Shown here: positions 33,929 through 43,398 of the stretch, piece by piece | Position numbering within the stretch: position 1 is the first letter of the stretch | Layout of the letters: every line of letters starts with the position of its first letter | Source: Ga0077527 sp964531455 | GTDB taxonomy: Bacteria > Pseudomonadota > Gammaproteobacteria > Burkholderiales > SG8-41 | Assembly (NCBI GenBank): GCA_964531455.1 | Contig: CAZHFZ010000015.1 | Span: 4,788-68,787 of the forward strand | DNA length: 64,000 nt | Reading direction: 5' to 3' | Notes under the pieces: generated by a model | Databases searched by the model: none | What the model saw: the letters and a program-made list of their open reading frames with translations, nothing else | What the model was told of the DNA's origin: nothing | Position numbers and translations under genes: made by a program

Positions 33929-34915
33929 TCAGTTCGCTTTCAGATTGGCTGCGCGGATGACCTTGCTCCACTTCGCGGTCTCGGTGCGAATGTAGTTAGT
34001 GAATTCTTCCGGCGATGAAGGCGTCGATTCGATGCCTTGCGTAGCGAGTTGGTCGCGAATGCTGCTGTTGTTAAGCACGTTTGTCAGATCCTTCTGCAGC
34101 CGTTCAATCACCGGTTTCGGCGTGCCGGCCGGGGCCATCATGCCGTACCAGTTGCTGGCCTCGTAGCCTTTAAGTGTGGCAGTTTCTGCCACCGTCGGTA
34201 CATCAGGCAGGGCGGCAGAGCGTTTTGCGCCGGTTACTGCCAGTGCGACTGCGCGTCCCGATTTGACCGGCGGCACTCCAGTCGAGATTACGGCTACAAA
34301 CACCGGCAACTGGCCGCCGAGCAGGTCGCTCAGTGCCGGACCGCCGCCCTTGTAGGGAATGTGCGTCATCTCGACTTTGGCCATGGTCTTGAACAATTCA
34401 CCAGCCAGATGGCCGGGGCTGCCGAGGCCGGATGAAGCGTAGTTCAGTGCGCCTGGTTTTTGTTTGGCCAGTGCAATCAGTTCGGTGATTGATTTTGCGG
34501 CGACGGTCGGATGCACGATGAACATGTTCTGCAGTTGCACCGCCATCGAGATGGTCGCGAAATCCTTCAGCGGGTCATATTGCACTTTGGTGATGGTCGG
34601 GCTGATCACCAGTGCGCCAAGGGTTCCGAGGTGCAGGCTGTATCCGTCGGGCGTTGCGTTGGCCGCCAGTTCTGCGCCGATGGTTCCGTTGGCTCCGGCG
34701 CGGTTGTCGACTATTACCTGTTGCTTCAGCGCTTCACCGAGTTTCGGCGCAATGATGCGTGCAACCAGGTCGGTGGCGCCGCCTGGAGGGAAGCCAACGA
34801 TGATGCGCACCGGACGTGTCGGGTAATCCGTGGCTGCTGCGGTGCCGGCGGTCATGGCGAACAGCGCGACGCAGGCGGTTGCGCGCAGGATTGCTGGGTT
34901 TGGGGGCTGCATCAT
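33929..34915 (-). CDS. Bug-family periplasmic solute-binding protein
   Basis: A 328-residue receptor with a signal peptide (about 1-28, ending GTAAA), then YPTRPVRIIVGFPPGGATDLVAR, VIVDNRAGANG, NYASSGLGSPGHLAGELF and YKGGGPALSDLLGGQ. GAGGA precedes two ATG codons at 34915. It is divergent from the Pht5-like gene at 35072 and may serve the TcuAB pathway. Confidence 0.93.
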   Translation of the reverse strand: MMQPPNPAILRATACVALFAMTAGTAAATDYPTRPVRIIVGFPPGGATDLVARIIAPKLGEALKQQVIVDNRAGANGTIGAELAANATPDGYSLHLGTLGALVISPTITKVQYDPLKDFATISMAVQLQNMFIVHPTVAAKSITELIALAKQKPGALNYASSGLGSPGHLAGELFKTMAKVEMTHIPYKGGGPALSDLLGGQLPVFVAVISTGVPPVKSGRAVALAVTGAKRSAALPDVPTVAETATLKGYEASNWYGMMAPAGTPKPVIERLQKDLTNVLNNSSIRDQLATQGIESTPSSPEEFTNYIRTETAKWSKVIRAANLKAN

Positions 34916-35071
34916 GATGCGTTCCTCAGGTGGTATTGTTCTAATCCTTGCCTGCTGGTTTCCGCTGCGGCATGTACGGGATTATACGAGCCCCCTGCGA
35001 CCCCTGCACGGCGCTGCACAAAAGGGGGGGGCGCTGCTGGTTTGATGTTTAATGCACGAGGATGGAGTCGG

Positions 35072-35947
35072 ATGGCAATAAAAGAGGGTAACCGGCTGCG
35101 CGTACGCGCCATGATGGGTGATTACCCCAACACGCGAGCCCTGAAATCGGGGGCTGTTGCTTCTGCGCGACTGGATTTTGACTTTGATGACGTCAAACTG
35201 CCGCAGACCGCTTTCAAGGCAGTGGTGCGGGGGGATTACGATGTCGCAGAACTGGCGATCGTTACCTACCTGCAGGCGCTCGCGCATGGCAAGCCGGTAT
35301 TACTGCTGCCGACGGTGGTGATGGCCTTTCCGGCGCACCCCTGTCTGGCCTACAACAGTGCGCATGGCGTGCTGCGCCCCTCCGAACTTGCCGGCAAACG
35401 CATCGGTATTCGCGCGCATTCGGTGACCACGGTGACGTGGGTGCGCGGTATTTTGCAGAACGACTACGGCGTTGATCTCGACCGTATCCAATGGGTGGCG
35501 TTTGAAGATCCGCATGTCCCGGAGTGTGTGGAGCCGCCCAATGTCACCCGTGCACCGGCCGGAAAGACGCTTACCGGCATGTTGCGGGCCGGCGAACTCG
35601 ATGCCGGCGTGGTGATGGTTTCGGACCAGCAGGACGGCTTGCTCAAGCCAGTGATACCCGAGCCCGGTATGGCTTTGCACCGCTGGCGTGTCGAGACACA
35701 GGCGCGTCCATTGAATCACATGGTAGTGGTGCATCGTGATCTTGCAAAGTCTGAACCCTGGGTGGGTGAGGAGGTTGTGCGTCTGCTGCAGCAGAGCGCT
35801 GCGGCTGTTCCGGACATGCCCGGCGCCGATTCCATACAGTCGGGCATCGACGAATTGCGGCCGAGCCTTGACCTCATCATCCACTATGCGTACCAGCAGC
35901 GACTGATTCCGCGGCGTTTTGCCGTGGACGAATTGTTCAATATATGA
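35072..35947 (+). CDS. 4,5-dihydroxyphthalate decarboxylase-like / periplasmic-binding-fold protein
   Basis: A 291-residue protein from the ATG at 35072 (GGAG 4 bases upstream; Met at 35045 is an alternative). It has the periplasmic-binding type II fold seen in Pht5-type 4,5-dihydroxyphthalate decarboxylase: MMGDYPNTRALKSG at the start, then AFKAVVRGDYDVAELAIVTYLQAL and GKRIGIRAHSVTTVTWVRGILQNDYGVDLDRIQW (given in outline). No signal peptide, so it is cytoplasmic and an enzyme rather than a receptor. It precedes tcuAB, suggesting work on a polycarboxylate. Confidence 0.75.
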   Translation: MAIKEGNRLRVRAMMGDYPNTRALKSGAVASARLDFDFDDVKLPQTAFKAVVRGDYDVAELAIVTYLQALAHGKPVLLLPTVVMAFPAHPCLAYNSAHGVLRPSELAGKRIGIRAHSVTTVTWVRGILQNDYGVDLDRIQWVAFEDPHVPECVEPPNVTRAPAGKTLTGMLRAGELDAGVVMVSDQQDGLLKPVIPEPGMALHRWRVETQARPLNHMVVVHRDLAKSEPWVGEEVVRLLQQSAAAVPDMPGADSIQSGIDELRPSLDLIIHYAYQQRLIPRRFAVDELFNI

Positions 35948-35989
35948 ACGACCCCATGCGCAGGGCGTGAGGGATGGCTGTTGCGCGGG

Positions 35990-35995
35990 TATAAT
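35990..35995 (+). promoter_or_regulatory. -10 box before tcuA
   Basis: A perfect TATAAT lies 34 bases before the tcuA ATG. No clear -35 is seen at the normal distance. Confidence 0.4.
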
Positions 35996-36028
35996 TCGTG
36001 CACGTTTTTGACAGTCGAAAGTCCTCAC

Positions 36029-37426
36029 ATGCTGGATACAAACAAAACCTGGGACCTGCTGGTGGTCGGCGGCGGCAACGCGGCGCTGTGCGCTGCGTTG
36101 ATGGCGCGCGAAGCCGGTTGCAGCGTCATGCTGCTCGAAGGTGCTCCCAAGGATTTCCGCGGCGGCAACAGCCGTCACACCCGCAACCTGCGCTGCATGC
36201 ATGAAGAGCCGCAGGACATTCTTACCGGCACTTATCCGGAAGAGGAATACTGGCAGGATCTGCTGAAAGTCACCGGTGGTCTGACCACCGAAAAACTCGC
36301 CCGCATCGTTTTTGACGACACATCCAAATGCCGTCCGTGGATGGTCAAACACGGCGTGCGGTTCCAGCCGCCGCTGGGCGGCACGCTGCACCTGTCGCGC
36401 ACCAATGCATTCTTCCTGGGCGGCGGCAAGGCGCTCATGAATGCCTATTACCACTCTGCGGAACAGCTTGGCATCGACATCCATTACGAAGCCAAGGTCA
36501 CCGATCTCGAAATTGAAGGTGACCAGTTCAAGTCGGCGACATTTACCTACAAAGGCTCCACACACCAGGTGCGTGCCAAGGCCGTGGTGATTGCCTGCGG
36601 GGGTTTCCAGGCGAACCTTGAGTGGCTGGAAGAGGCCTGGGGTGCGGCGGCGAAGAATTTCCTTGTGCGCGGCACGCCATACAACCGCGGCGATATCCTC
36701 AAAGTGCTGCTGGCCAAGGGCGCCAAGCAGATCAGCGATCCTCTGCAGGGCCACTGTGTGGCGATCGATGCGCGCTCGCCTAAATACGACGGCGGCATCA
36801 TCACCCGCGTTGACGCGGTATCGCTGGGTATTGTGGTCAACAAGAATGCGCAGCGCTTTTATGACGAGGGCGAAGATTTCTGGCCCAAGCGTTACGCAAT
36901 CTGGGGTCGTCTCGTTGCAGGACAGCCTGATCAGATCGGGTATTCGATTGTCGATGCCAAGGCCATGGGCAAATTCATGCCCCCGGTGTATCCGCCGATT
37001 CGGGCCAATTCTTTGCGTGAACTGGCGATCAAGCTTGAAATCAATCCGGACGCGCTGGAAAAAACGGTGGCTGATTTCAATGCGGCTGTGCGCCCCGGAA
37101 CTTTTGATCACACCATCCAGGACGATTGCGTCACCGAAGGCCTGACACCGCCAAAGACGCACTGGGCACTTAAACTCGATACCGCACCGTATTTCGGTTA
37201 TCCGTTGCGGCCGGGCATTACCTTCACTTATCTGGGCGTCACCGTCGATGAAAAGTCGCGGATGATCCTGCAGGACGACAAGCCCTGCAAAAACGTATTC
37301 GCAGCAGGGGAAATCATGGCGGGCAATGTATTGGGCAAGGGGTACCTGGCGGGCATCGGCATGTCCATCGGCACCACGTTCGGACGCATCGCGGGCGAGG
37401 AGGCGGCAAAATATGTTCGCGGCTGA
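36029..37426 (+). CDS. tcuA: FAD-dependent tricarballylate dehydrogenase TcuA
   Basis: A 465-residue flavoprotein of the fumarate reductase/succinate dehydrogenase family. LLVVGGGNAALCAALMAREAG binds FAD; RGGNSRHTRNLRCMHEEPQD and the LTPPKTHWALKLDTAPYFGYPLRPGITFTYLG region form the active site; FAAGEIMAGNVLGKGYLAGIG closes it. TcuA oxidises tricarballylate to cis-aconitate. The ATG at 36029 is chosen over a TTG 16 codons upstream. The tcuB gene overlaps the end by 14 bases. No tcuC transporter gene is present; the Bug genes may take its place. Confidence 0.85.
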   Translation: MLDTNKTWDLLVVGGGNAALCAALMAREAGCSVMLLEGAPKDFRGGNSRHTRNLRCMHEEPQDILTGTYPEEEYWQDLLKVTGGLTTEKLARIVFDDTSKCRPWMVKHGVRFQPPLGGTLHLSRTNAFFLGGGKALMNAYYHSAEQLGIDIHYEAKVTDLEIEGDQFKSATFTYKGSTHQVRAKAVVIACGGFQANLEWLEEAWGAAAKNFLVRGTPYNRGDILKVLLAKGAKQISDPLQGHCVAIDARSPKYDGGIITRVDAVSLGIVVNKNAQRFYDEGEDFWPKRYAIWGRLVAGQPDQIGYSIVDAKAMGKFMPPVYPPIRANSLRELAIKLEINPDALEKTVADFNAAVRPGTFDHTIQDDCVTEGLTPPKTHWALKLDTAPYFGYPLRPGITFTYLGVTVDEKSRMILQDDKPCKNVFAAGEIMAGNVLGKGYLAGIGMSIGTTFGRIAGEEAAKYVRG

Positions 37427-38564
37427 AGACAAACCGATGAGCCTCGATGAACTGATCGAGGATGCGCAACGCGTTCTGCGCGTCTGCAACGCCTGCCGTT
37501 ACTGCGAAGGTTATTGCGCGGTATTCCCTGCGCTTGCGCGCCGTCTTGAGTTCACCGAGAACGACGTGCTTTATCTGGGCAATCTGTGCCACAACTGCGG
37601 CTCCTGTCTCTATGCCTGCCAGTTCGCGCCGCCGCATGAATTCCAGGTCAACTTCCCGCGCCTGATGGCGAAGGCGCGTGGCGAGACTTATCGCCGTTAC
37701 GCCTGGCCGGGTTTCCTCGGCAAGCTTTATGACAACAACGCCGTGGCGGTCAGCCTGATCACCGCATTCAGCATCGCGTTGCTGTTCTGGCTGGCCGGTG
37801 CGATTTCCGATCCGGAGCGTTTTTTCTCTGCCCACAGCGATGCGCAAGGCTCGTTCTACGCACTGATGCCGCATAACCTGATGGCAGGCGTATTTGGCGG
37901 CGTTTCAATTTTCGTGGCGTTTGCGCTGTTGATGGGTTTCATCCGCTTCTGGCCGTACATGGGTGAGGAACTGGCTGACTTCTTCAAGGCCGGGCCGCTG
38001 GCTGAAGGCGTGCACGACGCGATGACGCTGAAAAACCTCGGCGGCGGTGTCGAGAACGAAGGCTGTACCTATCCGACGGAGCAGAAATCACTGGCGCGCC
38101 GTACTTACCATCACTTCACTTTCTACGGTTTCATGCTGTGTTTCGCAGCCACCAGCGTGGCCACGGTCTATCACTACGTGCTGAACCAGCCGGCACCGTA
38201 TCCGGTGACCAGCCTGCCGGTGCTGCTGGGCATCGTCGGCGGCATCGGCCTGCTGATTGGACCGGCGGGACTGCTGTATCTGAAGACGCAGCGTGATCCG
38301 GAACTGGTTGCCAAAGACCAGACCGGGATGGATGCGGGCTTGTTGGTGTTGTTGTTCATGACCAGCCTGACCGGCCTCGGCCTGCTGGCTTTCCGCGAAC
38401 ACGCATCGATGGGTACCTGGCTGGCTGTTCACCTGGGCTTTGTGCTGGCGCTGTTCCTGACCATGCCTTACGGCAAGTTCGTGCACGGCCTGTACCGACT
38501 GACCGCGCTGGTGCGTTACCACCTCGAGCGTCGGCGCCCGGTTCCGGGTATTGCGTCTGAATAA
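37413..38564 (+). CDS. tcuB: TcuB-type iron-sulfur membrane electron-transfer protein
   Basis: A 383-residue protein. Two Cys clusters near the N-terminus (CNACRYCEGYC and CHNCGSCLYACQ) bind [4Fe-4S] centres; the rest has about six membrane helices with conserved His residues in TYHHFTFYGFM and VYHYVLNQP, and HLGFVLALF, that may hold haem. TcuB passes electrons from TcuA to the quinone pool. AGGAGG sits 9 bases before the ATG at 37413, inside tcuA. A Met at 37437 is an alternative start. Confidence 0.87.
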   Translation: MFAAEDKPMSLDELIEDAQRVLRVCNACRYCEGYCAVFPALARRLEFTENDVLYLGNLCHNCGSCLYACQFAPPHEFQVNFPRLMAKARGETYRRYAWPGFLGKLYDNNAVAVSLITAFSIALLFWLAGAISDPERFFSAHSDAQGSFYALMPHNLMAGVFGGVSIFVAFALLMGFIRFWPYMGEELADFFKAGPLAEGVHDAMTLKNLGGGVENEGCTYPTEQKSLARRTYHHFTFYGFMLCFAATSVATVYHYVLNQPAPYPVTSLPVLLGIVGGIGLLIGPAGLLYLKTQRDPELVAKDQTGMDAGLLVLLFMTSLTGLGLLAFREHASMGTWLAVHLGFVLALFLTMPYGKFVHGLYRLTALVRYHLERRRPVPGIASE

Positions 38565-38597
38565 AATTTTGCATGACAATTGGATGCAAGCATTCAT

Positions 38598-38626
38598 CAG
38601 GGCCGCCGTCGCGGCCCTGATTTTTT
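38598..38626 (+). terminator. intrinsic terminator after tcuB
   Basis: CAGGGCCGC pairs with GCGGCCCTG (9 bp, loop CGTC), then A and six T residues. Confidence 0.9.
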
Positions 38627-38667
38627 AACGGCAGCGTTTCAATCCGTATCACGCTCAAGGAGCCCCC

Positions 38668-39657
38668 TTGAAAGTCACCATCCTCGATGATTATTTCGAC
38701 ACCGTTCGCACGCTGAACTGCTTTGCGAAACTGAAGGACCACGACGTCAAGATCTGGAATGATCACGCGCAGGATACCGATATGCTGGCCGAGCGCCTGC
38801 GTGATACCGAAGCGCTGGTGCTGATCCGCGAACGCACCAAGATCCGCACGCCACTGCTGGAGCGTCTGCCGAAGCTCAAGCTGATCAGCCAGCGCAGCGT
38901 ATTTCCGCATATCGATTCTGATACCTGCACCAGACTCGGCGTGATCATTTCATCGAGCCAGCATCCGGAACTGCCATCCTATGCGACCGCGGAGCTGACC
39001 TGGGCTCTGGTGCTGGCTGCGATGCGCAAGATTCCGCAGCAGATGGCGTCGCTGAAAGCGGGTCAGTGGCAGTGCGGCGTCGGCCGTACGGTGCGTGGCA
39101 AAACTTTGGGCATTTACGGCTATGGTCGCATCGGCGCCGTGGTCGCCGGCTACGGCAAGGCCTTCGGCATGAACGTGCTGGTGTGGGGACGCGAGAAGAC
39201 CCTGGAGCGTGCGCGTCTCGACGGCCATGAAGTGGCGTCGAGCAAGAATGAATTTTTCGAACGTTGCGATGTGCTGTCGCTGCATATGCGACTGGTCGAT
39301 GCCACACGCGGCATTGTCACCGCGGCCGACCTCGCAAGAATGAAGCCGACTTCGGTGCTGGTGAATACCAGCCGCGCGCAACTGGTAGAAACCGGCGCGC
39401 TGGTGCCGGCGCTGAAGGCCGGCCGTCCCGGGATGGCGGGGCTCGATGTATTCGAAGACGAACCGATGCGCGACACGGCAAATCCGCTGCTGTCGCTCGA
39501 CAACGTCGTGCTGACGCCGCATATCGGCTACGTGACCATCGAGGGTCTGGAAACCCAGTTCGTCGACATCTTCGATCAGATCAATGCCTATGCGGCGGGC
39601 AATCCGATCAATGTGGTCAATCCCGACGTGCTGGGATCCGCTCAACTGCGGCGTTAA
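38668..39657 (+). CDS. D-2-hydroxyacid dehydrogenase family protein
   Basis: A 329-residue enzyme starting with a TTG; AAGGAG lies 6 bases before it. The Rossmann motif is GIYGYGRIG (about 147-155), the substrate Arg in NTSRAQLVE, the Glu in FEDEPM and the catalytic His in TPHIGYVT. This is the PGDH/hydroxypyruvate-reductase-like group. It is a paralogue of the enzyme at 8837-9922 but lacks its N-terminal extension. Its end overlaps the convergent MmgE/PrpD gene by 4 bases. Confidence 0.88.
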   Translation: MKVTILDDYFDTVRTLNCFAKLKDHDVKIWNDHAQDTDMLAERLRDTEALVLIRERTKIRTPLLERLPKLKLISQRSVFPHIDSDTCTRLGVIISSSQHPELPSYATAELTWALVLAAMRKIPQQMASLKAGQWQCGVGRTVRGKTLGIYGYGRIGAVVAGYGKAFGMNVLVWGREKTLERARLDGHEVASSKNEFFERCDVLSLHMRLVDATRGIVTAADLARMKPTSVLVNTSRAQLVETGALVPALKAGRPGMAGLDVFEDEPMRDTANPLLSLDNVVLTPHIGYVTIEGLETQFVDIFDQINAYAAGNPINVVNPDVLGSAQLRR

Positions 39658-41042
39658 CGCACCAGCAGATCGACCAGGCCGGCAACGCTTGTTTGCGTTT
39701 CGAGCGTGCGCAGGGCTGCAATGGCGCTGTCGGTATTCCCGGCACTGGTGCCGGCCTGCGCCGCACAGTCGCGGAACTTGTGTTCCAGATCCTCCCAGGA
39801 CAGCTCGCGCGAAGGATGGCCGGGCGGACGCAGGATGCGGATGGCGTCGCGAATGCCGTTGCGCAGTTCGATATCGACTTCGACAAAACCGCGACTGCCC
39901 GAGCTGCGGGTGTCGAACAGCGGGTCATCGCCGCGGCAGGCCGGATCTTCGAAGGCGCGCACGCGTTTCATCATGTCCTGAATTGCCGGGCGGTTGACCG
40001 CTTCGTCGGTAAAACTGAACAGCGAGTACTCCCCGTCAACAATGCCGGCAGCGATGGAATACTGCAGGCTGAACTTGGCCTCAAGGCCGGTTTTCGGCTG
40101 GTCATAAGTCAGCACCTGCATGCCGCCTTGCGGCATCCGGCAATCCGCGCGAACAACATCGGCGGCAGTGAAGCCGTGTTTTCCACGCAGCGTCAGGATG
40201 CCGTCCATACCGCGGTGCGAGGCGTAACAGCAGGGAAATTTTTTCAGTGCGATGCCCGGATCGGTGATGACCCAGGGTTTGCCGAGCCCGGCGAGGGTGT
40301 TGGCGATACTGGATTCGCTGACGCCATACGCAGCGAAAAAGCCGGACTTGGCTTCGAGGATGTCGGGCGCTGCGGTAAAGCCGCTCATCGCCAGACGTAC
40401 GGCGGCGATGGCGCTGCGCGCCGCCCAGCCGGTATGCAGCGGTTTGGTCATCGTGCCGAAATTGCGCCGCAGACCACTGGCCATTGATCCGGCAATGCCG
40501 AATGCGGTCTGGATGACCTCGGGTTGCAGACGCCAGGCCTTGGCCAGCGCCGCCACGCCGCAGAAAATGCCCAGCGTGCCGGTGCCGTGAAATCCGCGGT
40601 GATAGTGACCGGTGGTGATGCCGAGGCCGATTTTCCCGCCGACCTCGACGCCGATCACATGGGCTTCGATCAGCGCCTTGCCGCTCAATGGCTGGCGTTT
40701 GAGGTCGGCCAACAGCACGGCGACGATCACCGCGCTGGGGTGGGCCGGCATCATCGACAGCACATCATCGAAATCCAGCGCATGACCGAAAGTGCCGTTG
40801 ATCAGTGCTGCCATTTCGGCGCTGCTGCGTTCTGCCTTGCCGATGATGGGGCTGTCGCCGGATTCGCCGCTCAGCTTGAGGTAGGCGAGCAGGTGTTCGG
40901 TGACTTCGCTGTTGGCGCCGGAGAGGATCGACGCAACGGTGTCGGCAATGACTTTTTTCGATTTTTCAATCGCCTGATCGGGGAAATCTGCGGCCGAACT
41001 GCAATGAATGAATTCAGCAATGGCTTTTGTGGCTTGGGTCAT
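39654..41042 (-). CDS. MmgE/PrpD family protein
   Basis: A 462-residue protein of the 2-methylcitrate dehydratase (PrpD)/cis-aconitate decarboxylase/MmgE fold. Landmarks are NGTFGHALDFDDV (catalytic Asp-His region), HVIGVEVGGKIGLGITTGHYHRGFHGTGTLG (in outline) and KKFPCCYASHRGMD. The enzymes remove water or CO2 from tricarboxylates. It lies 28 bases downstream of the PrpF gene, so the two are an operon that would isomerise and dehydrate a tricarboxylate, fitting the TcuAB genes nearby. Confidence 0.9.
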   Translation of the reverse strand: MTQATKAIAEFIHCSSAADFPDQAIEKSKKVIADTVASILSGANSEVTEHLLAYLKLSGESGDSPIIGKAERSSAEMAALINGTFGHALDFDDVLSMMPAHPSAVIVAVLLADLKRQPLSGKALIEAHVIGVEVGGKIGLGITTGHYHRGFHGTGTLGIFCGVAALAKAWRLQPEVIQTAFGIAGSMASGLRRNFGTMTKPLHTGWAARSAIAAVRLAMSGFTAAPDILEAKSGFFAAYGVSESSIANTLAGLGKPWVITDPGIALKKFPCCYASHRGMDGILTLRGKHGFTAADVVRADCRMPQGGMQVLTYDQPKTGLEAKFSLQYSIAAGIVDGEYSLFSFTDEAVNRPAIQDMMKRVRAFEDPACRGDDPLFDTRSSGSRGFVEVDIELRNGIRDAIRILRPPGHPSRELSWEDLEHKFRDCAAQAGTSAGNTDSAIAALRTLETQTSVAGLVDLLVR

Positions 41043-41070
41043 GAGTATTTTTCAATGATGCGTTGATCAA

Positions 41071-42213
41071 TCAGCTGCGGGAATGTGCGGCAACGTAGAC
41101 GGTGCCGTCCATGATGCGTCTTGCAGTTCGGGTATAGGCGGCTTCGGTGATTTCACCATCGGCATTGATGCGGGTGATGACCGGAAATACCCCGGTCGGG
41201 TGACCGATGCGCACTACATGGTCATCAAAGCGGCGAGCCACCTGATGCACAACCGTACCGGGCATATTGGCGGCGACTGCCGTACACACGGCGCCGGTTG
41301 CGGCAAAAGCTTTGTGCAGACGTGGCGGGGGACCACCAACACGGCGGGCGACGAAACTGACTTCATCAGCGCGTACTGTGGATTTGGTCATGTAGTTAAT
41401 GTAGTCCGCAGGCGCAATGACCGACACCGGGTGCGGCAGACGGGATTCCGGCGGCAGACCGATATGTTTGGCACCGGCGTTGCGAATCGCCCAGAAGCGG
41501 TTGAGGATCTCCGGGGTGAACTCGTCCGGCGTTTCAGTGCCGCGGATGCCGATGTCGCGGGCGTGAAAAAACAGAGTGACCTTGGCGACATCAACAATCG
41601 ATACAGCAATCGACTTGCCGAGTTCCGGCACGAAAATCTCGTCGATGACATTGCCGCTGGGCAGCAGCGATCCGGTGGTGGCACCTTTGGTTCGTGCGAA
41701 GTCGAGCTGGATCTCCGCGCCGGTGCCTGGCACGCCGGCGATCGCGCATTCGCCGTTTACCCTCGGTTGGCCGCCGGATACCGGAATCCGGGAAACCAGC
41801 ACCTGCCGGGTGTTGGTGTTGAAGATATGCACCGTCGTCACCGGCTCTACAGCTTTGATCAGGCCTTCCTGGATGGCAAAGGTGCCGACCGCAGCCGACA
41901 GATTGCCGCAGTTCGCTGAATACGACACATAAGGCAGGTCGATGCCGACCTGGCCGAAGGTGTAGTTAAGATCAATGCCCGGAGCAGTGCTCTTGCTGAC
42001 GATGACAATCTTGCTGGTCAGCGTGTCGGCGCCGCCGAGGCCGTCGATCTGCCGCGGATCTGGGCTGCCCATTGCTTCCAGCAGTATGCGTTCACGCAAC
42101 TGCGGATCAGCGGGCAGATCGCTTTCCAGAAAAAACAGGCCTTTGCTGGTGCCGCCGCGCATGACGGTGCAGGGCACCGCGAATTGGTCCACGCTGTGTG
42201 AAGCGGTTTTCAT
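41071..42213 (-). CDS. PrpF-family isomerase
   Basis: A 380-residue PrpF protein. Family motifs are VMRGGTSKGLFF (residues 18-29), Lys68 in TLTSKIV and Cys102 in YSANCGNLSAAVG. It is probably an unsaturated-tricarboxylate isomerase or tautomerase. The ATG at 42213 is preferred to the TTG one codon upstream; GAGG lies 8 bases before it. It is in an operon with the MmgE/PrpD gene and divergent from a Bug gene 90 bases away. It is a diverged paralogue of the protein at 1042-2232. Confidence 0.9.
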   Translation of the reverse strand: MKTASHSVDQFAVPCTVMRGGTSKGLFFLESDLPADPQLRERILLEAMGSPDPRQIDGLGGADTLTSKIVIVSKSTAPGIDLNYTFGQVGIDLPYVSYSANCGNLSAAVGTFAIQEGLIKAVEPVTTVHIFNTNTRQVLVSRIPVSGGQPRVNGECAIAGVPGTGAEIQLDFARTKGATTGSLLPSGNVIDEIFVPELGKSIAVSIVDVAKVTLFFHARDIGIRGTETPDEFTPEILNRFWAIRNAGAKHIGLPPESRLPHPVSVIAPADYINYMTKSTVRADEVSFVARRVGGPPPRLHKAFAATGAVCTAVAANMPGTVVHQVARRFDDHVVRIGHPTGVFPVITRINADGEITEAAYTRTARRIMDGTVYVAAHSRS

Positions 42214-42303
42214 CAAGTGGCCTCGTCTGCGGTAATCAGCGATTTGAAGTTGCTACCGCTTTTAAAATTCAATCATACTTGGGAACTGTCATCAGGAGTC
42301 GTC

Positions 42304-43293
42304 ATGAAATCATCAAAGCGCATTTCGGCGCTCGTAAAACTTGCACTCGGCATCGCGATCGCGTGTTCTGCAGTCATGCCCGCGCAGGCTCAGAAATTTC
42401 CGGAGCGCCCGGTGCGCATACTGGTGCCGCTCGCAGCGGGCGGCAGTGTTGATACCGTTGCACGCAGCCTTTCCCAAGGATTGGCCGAAAGTTTTGGCCA
42501 GTCGGTCATTGTCGACAACCGCCCAGGTGCGGGCAGTCAGGTGGCGCTGGAAATTCTGGCCGGTGCTGATCCCAGCGGCCACACGCTGGTGATGATCAGC
42601 GCAACTTCGGTTGTTCACCCGCTGTTGTACAAATCGCGCTTTGATGTCGTGCGCGATTTCAGCCCGGTGCTGCAGGTTACCCAGCAGGGTTACAACATGG
42701 TGGTGAACCCGGCTGTACCGGCGAAGACTGCCCTGGAACTGGTCGCACACCTGAAGGCGAATCCGGGCAAGCTCAACTACAGTTCGTCCGGCATCGGCAG
42801 CCTGATTCACATGAGCGGTGAATTGTTCAAGATCGCCACCGGCACGCAGATGACGCATATCCCCTACAAGGGCATGGGCGCGGCCTATGCAGATCTGATC
42901 GGCGGCCAGGTGCAGGTGGGATTCCCGACCATCATTTCATCGGTTCCGCATGTCAGGGCCGGGCGTCTGCGTTCGCTTGCAGTTACGCCTGGCAAGCGCG
43001 TGCCCGCGCTGCCCAATGTGCCGACCTTCGCGGAGGCCGGCATCAAGGGTGTTGTAGTGACCAACTGGTATGGAATCATCGCGCCGAAAAAAACCCCGAA
43101 GCCCGTGATTGACCGAATCGCGCTTGATGCCGGCAAGGCGATGCAGGATCCGGACATGATGAAACGGCTGCTCGCAGACGGTTCGGAGGCGATGGTTGGC
43201 ACACCACAGCAATTCGGTGCGCTGATCCAGTCTGAAACAAAACTCTGGAGTGATGTGATCAGGAAGGCGGGCATCCAGGGCGAGGGTGGCTGA
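42304..43293 (+). CDS. Bug-family periplasmic solute-binding protein
   Basis: A 329-residue receptor from the ATG at 42304 (AGGAG 5 bases upstream); the frame opens earlier but that part lacks signal character. The signal peptide ends near PAQAQ. FPERPVRILVPLAAGGSVDTVAR, VIVDNRPGAGSQ and YKGMGAAYADLIGGQ are the family motifs. Divergent from the PrpF gene; likely feeds that pathway. Confidence 0.93.
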   Translation: MKSSKRISALVKLALGIAIACSAVMPAQAQKFPERPVRILVPLAAGGSVDTVARSLSQGLAESFGQSVIVDNRPGAGSQVALEILAGADPSGHTLVMISATSVVHPLLYKSRFDVVRDFSPVLQVTQQGYNMVVNPAVPAKTALELVAHLKANPGKLNYSSSGIGSLIHMSGELFKIATGTQMTHIPYKGMGAAYADLIGGQVQVGFPTIISSVPHVRAGRLRSLAVTPGKRVPALPNVPTFAEAGIKGVVVTNWYGIIAPKKTPKPVIDRIALDAGKAMQDPDMMKRLLADGSEAMVGTPQQFGALIQSETKLWSDVIRKAGIQGEGG

Positions 43294-43398
43294 GGCAATT
43301 CCGCAAAGCAAAAAAAGTTTTTAAAAACAAATATATAACTGCAATAATTTGATGCACCCTGCACTCGCCGGGCACCATCTGGAAAGAACATTTCATTC

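Noticed and set aside
35300..37489. A 729-codon open frame on the minus strand
   Set aside because: It lies opposite the Pht5-like gene and tcuA, both with clear family motifs. The product is Arg/His rich with no domain, typical of antisense frames in high-G+C DNA.
39264..40487. A 407-codon plus-strand frame
   Set aside because: It overlaps the end of a 2-hydroxyacid dehydrogenase and the antisense of an MmgE/PrpD gene, both strongly supported. No domain is seen in it.
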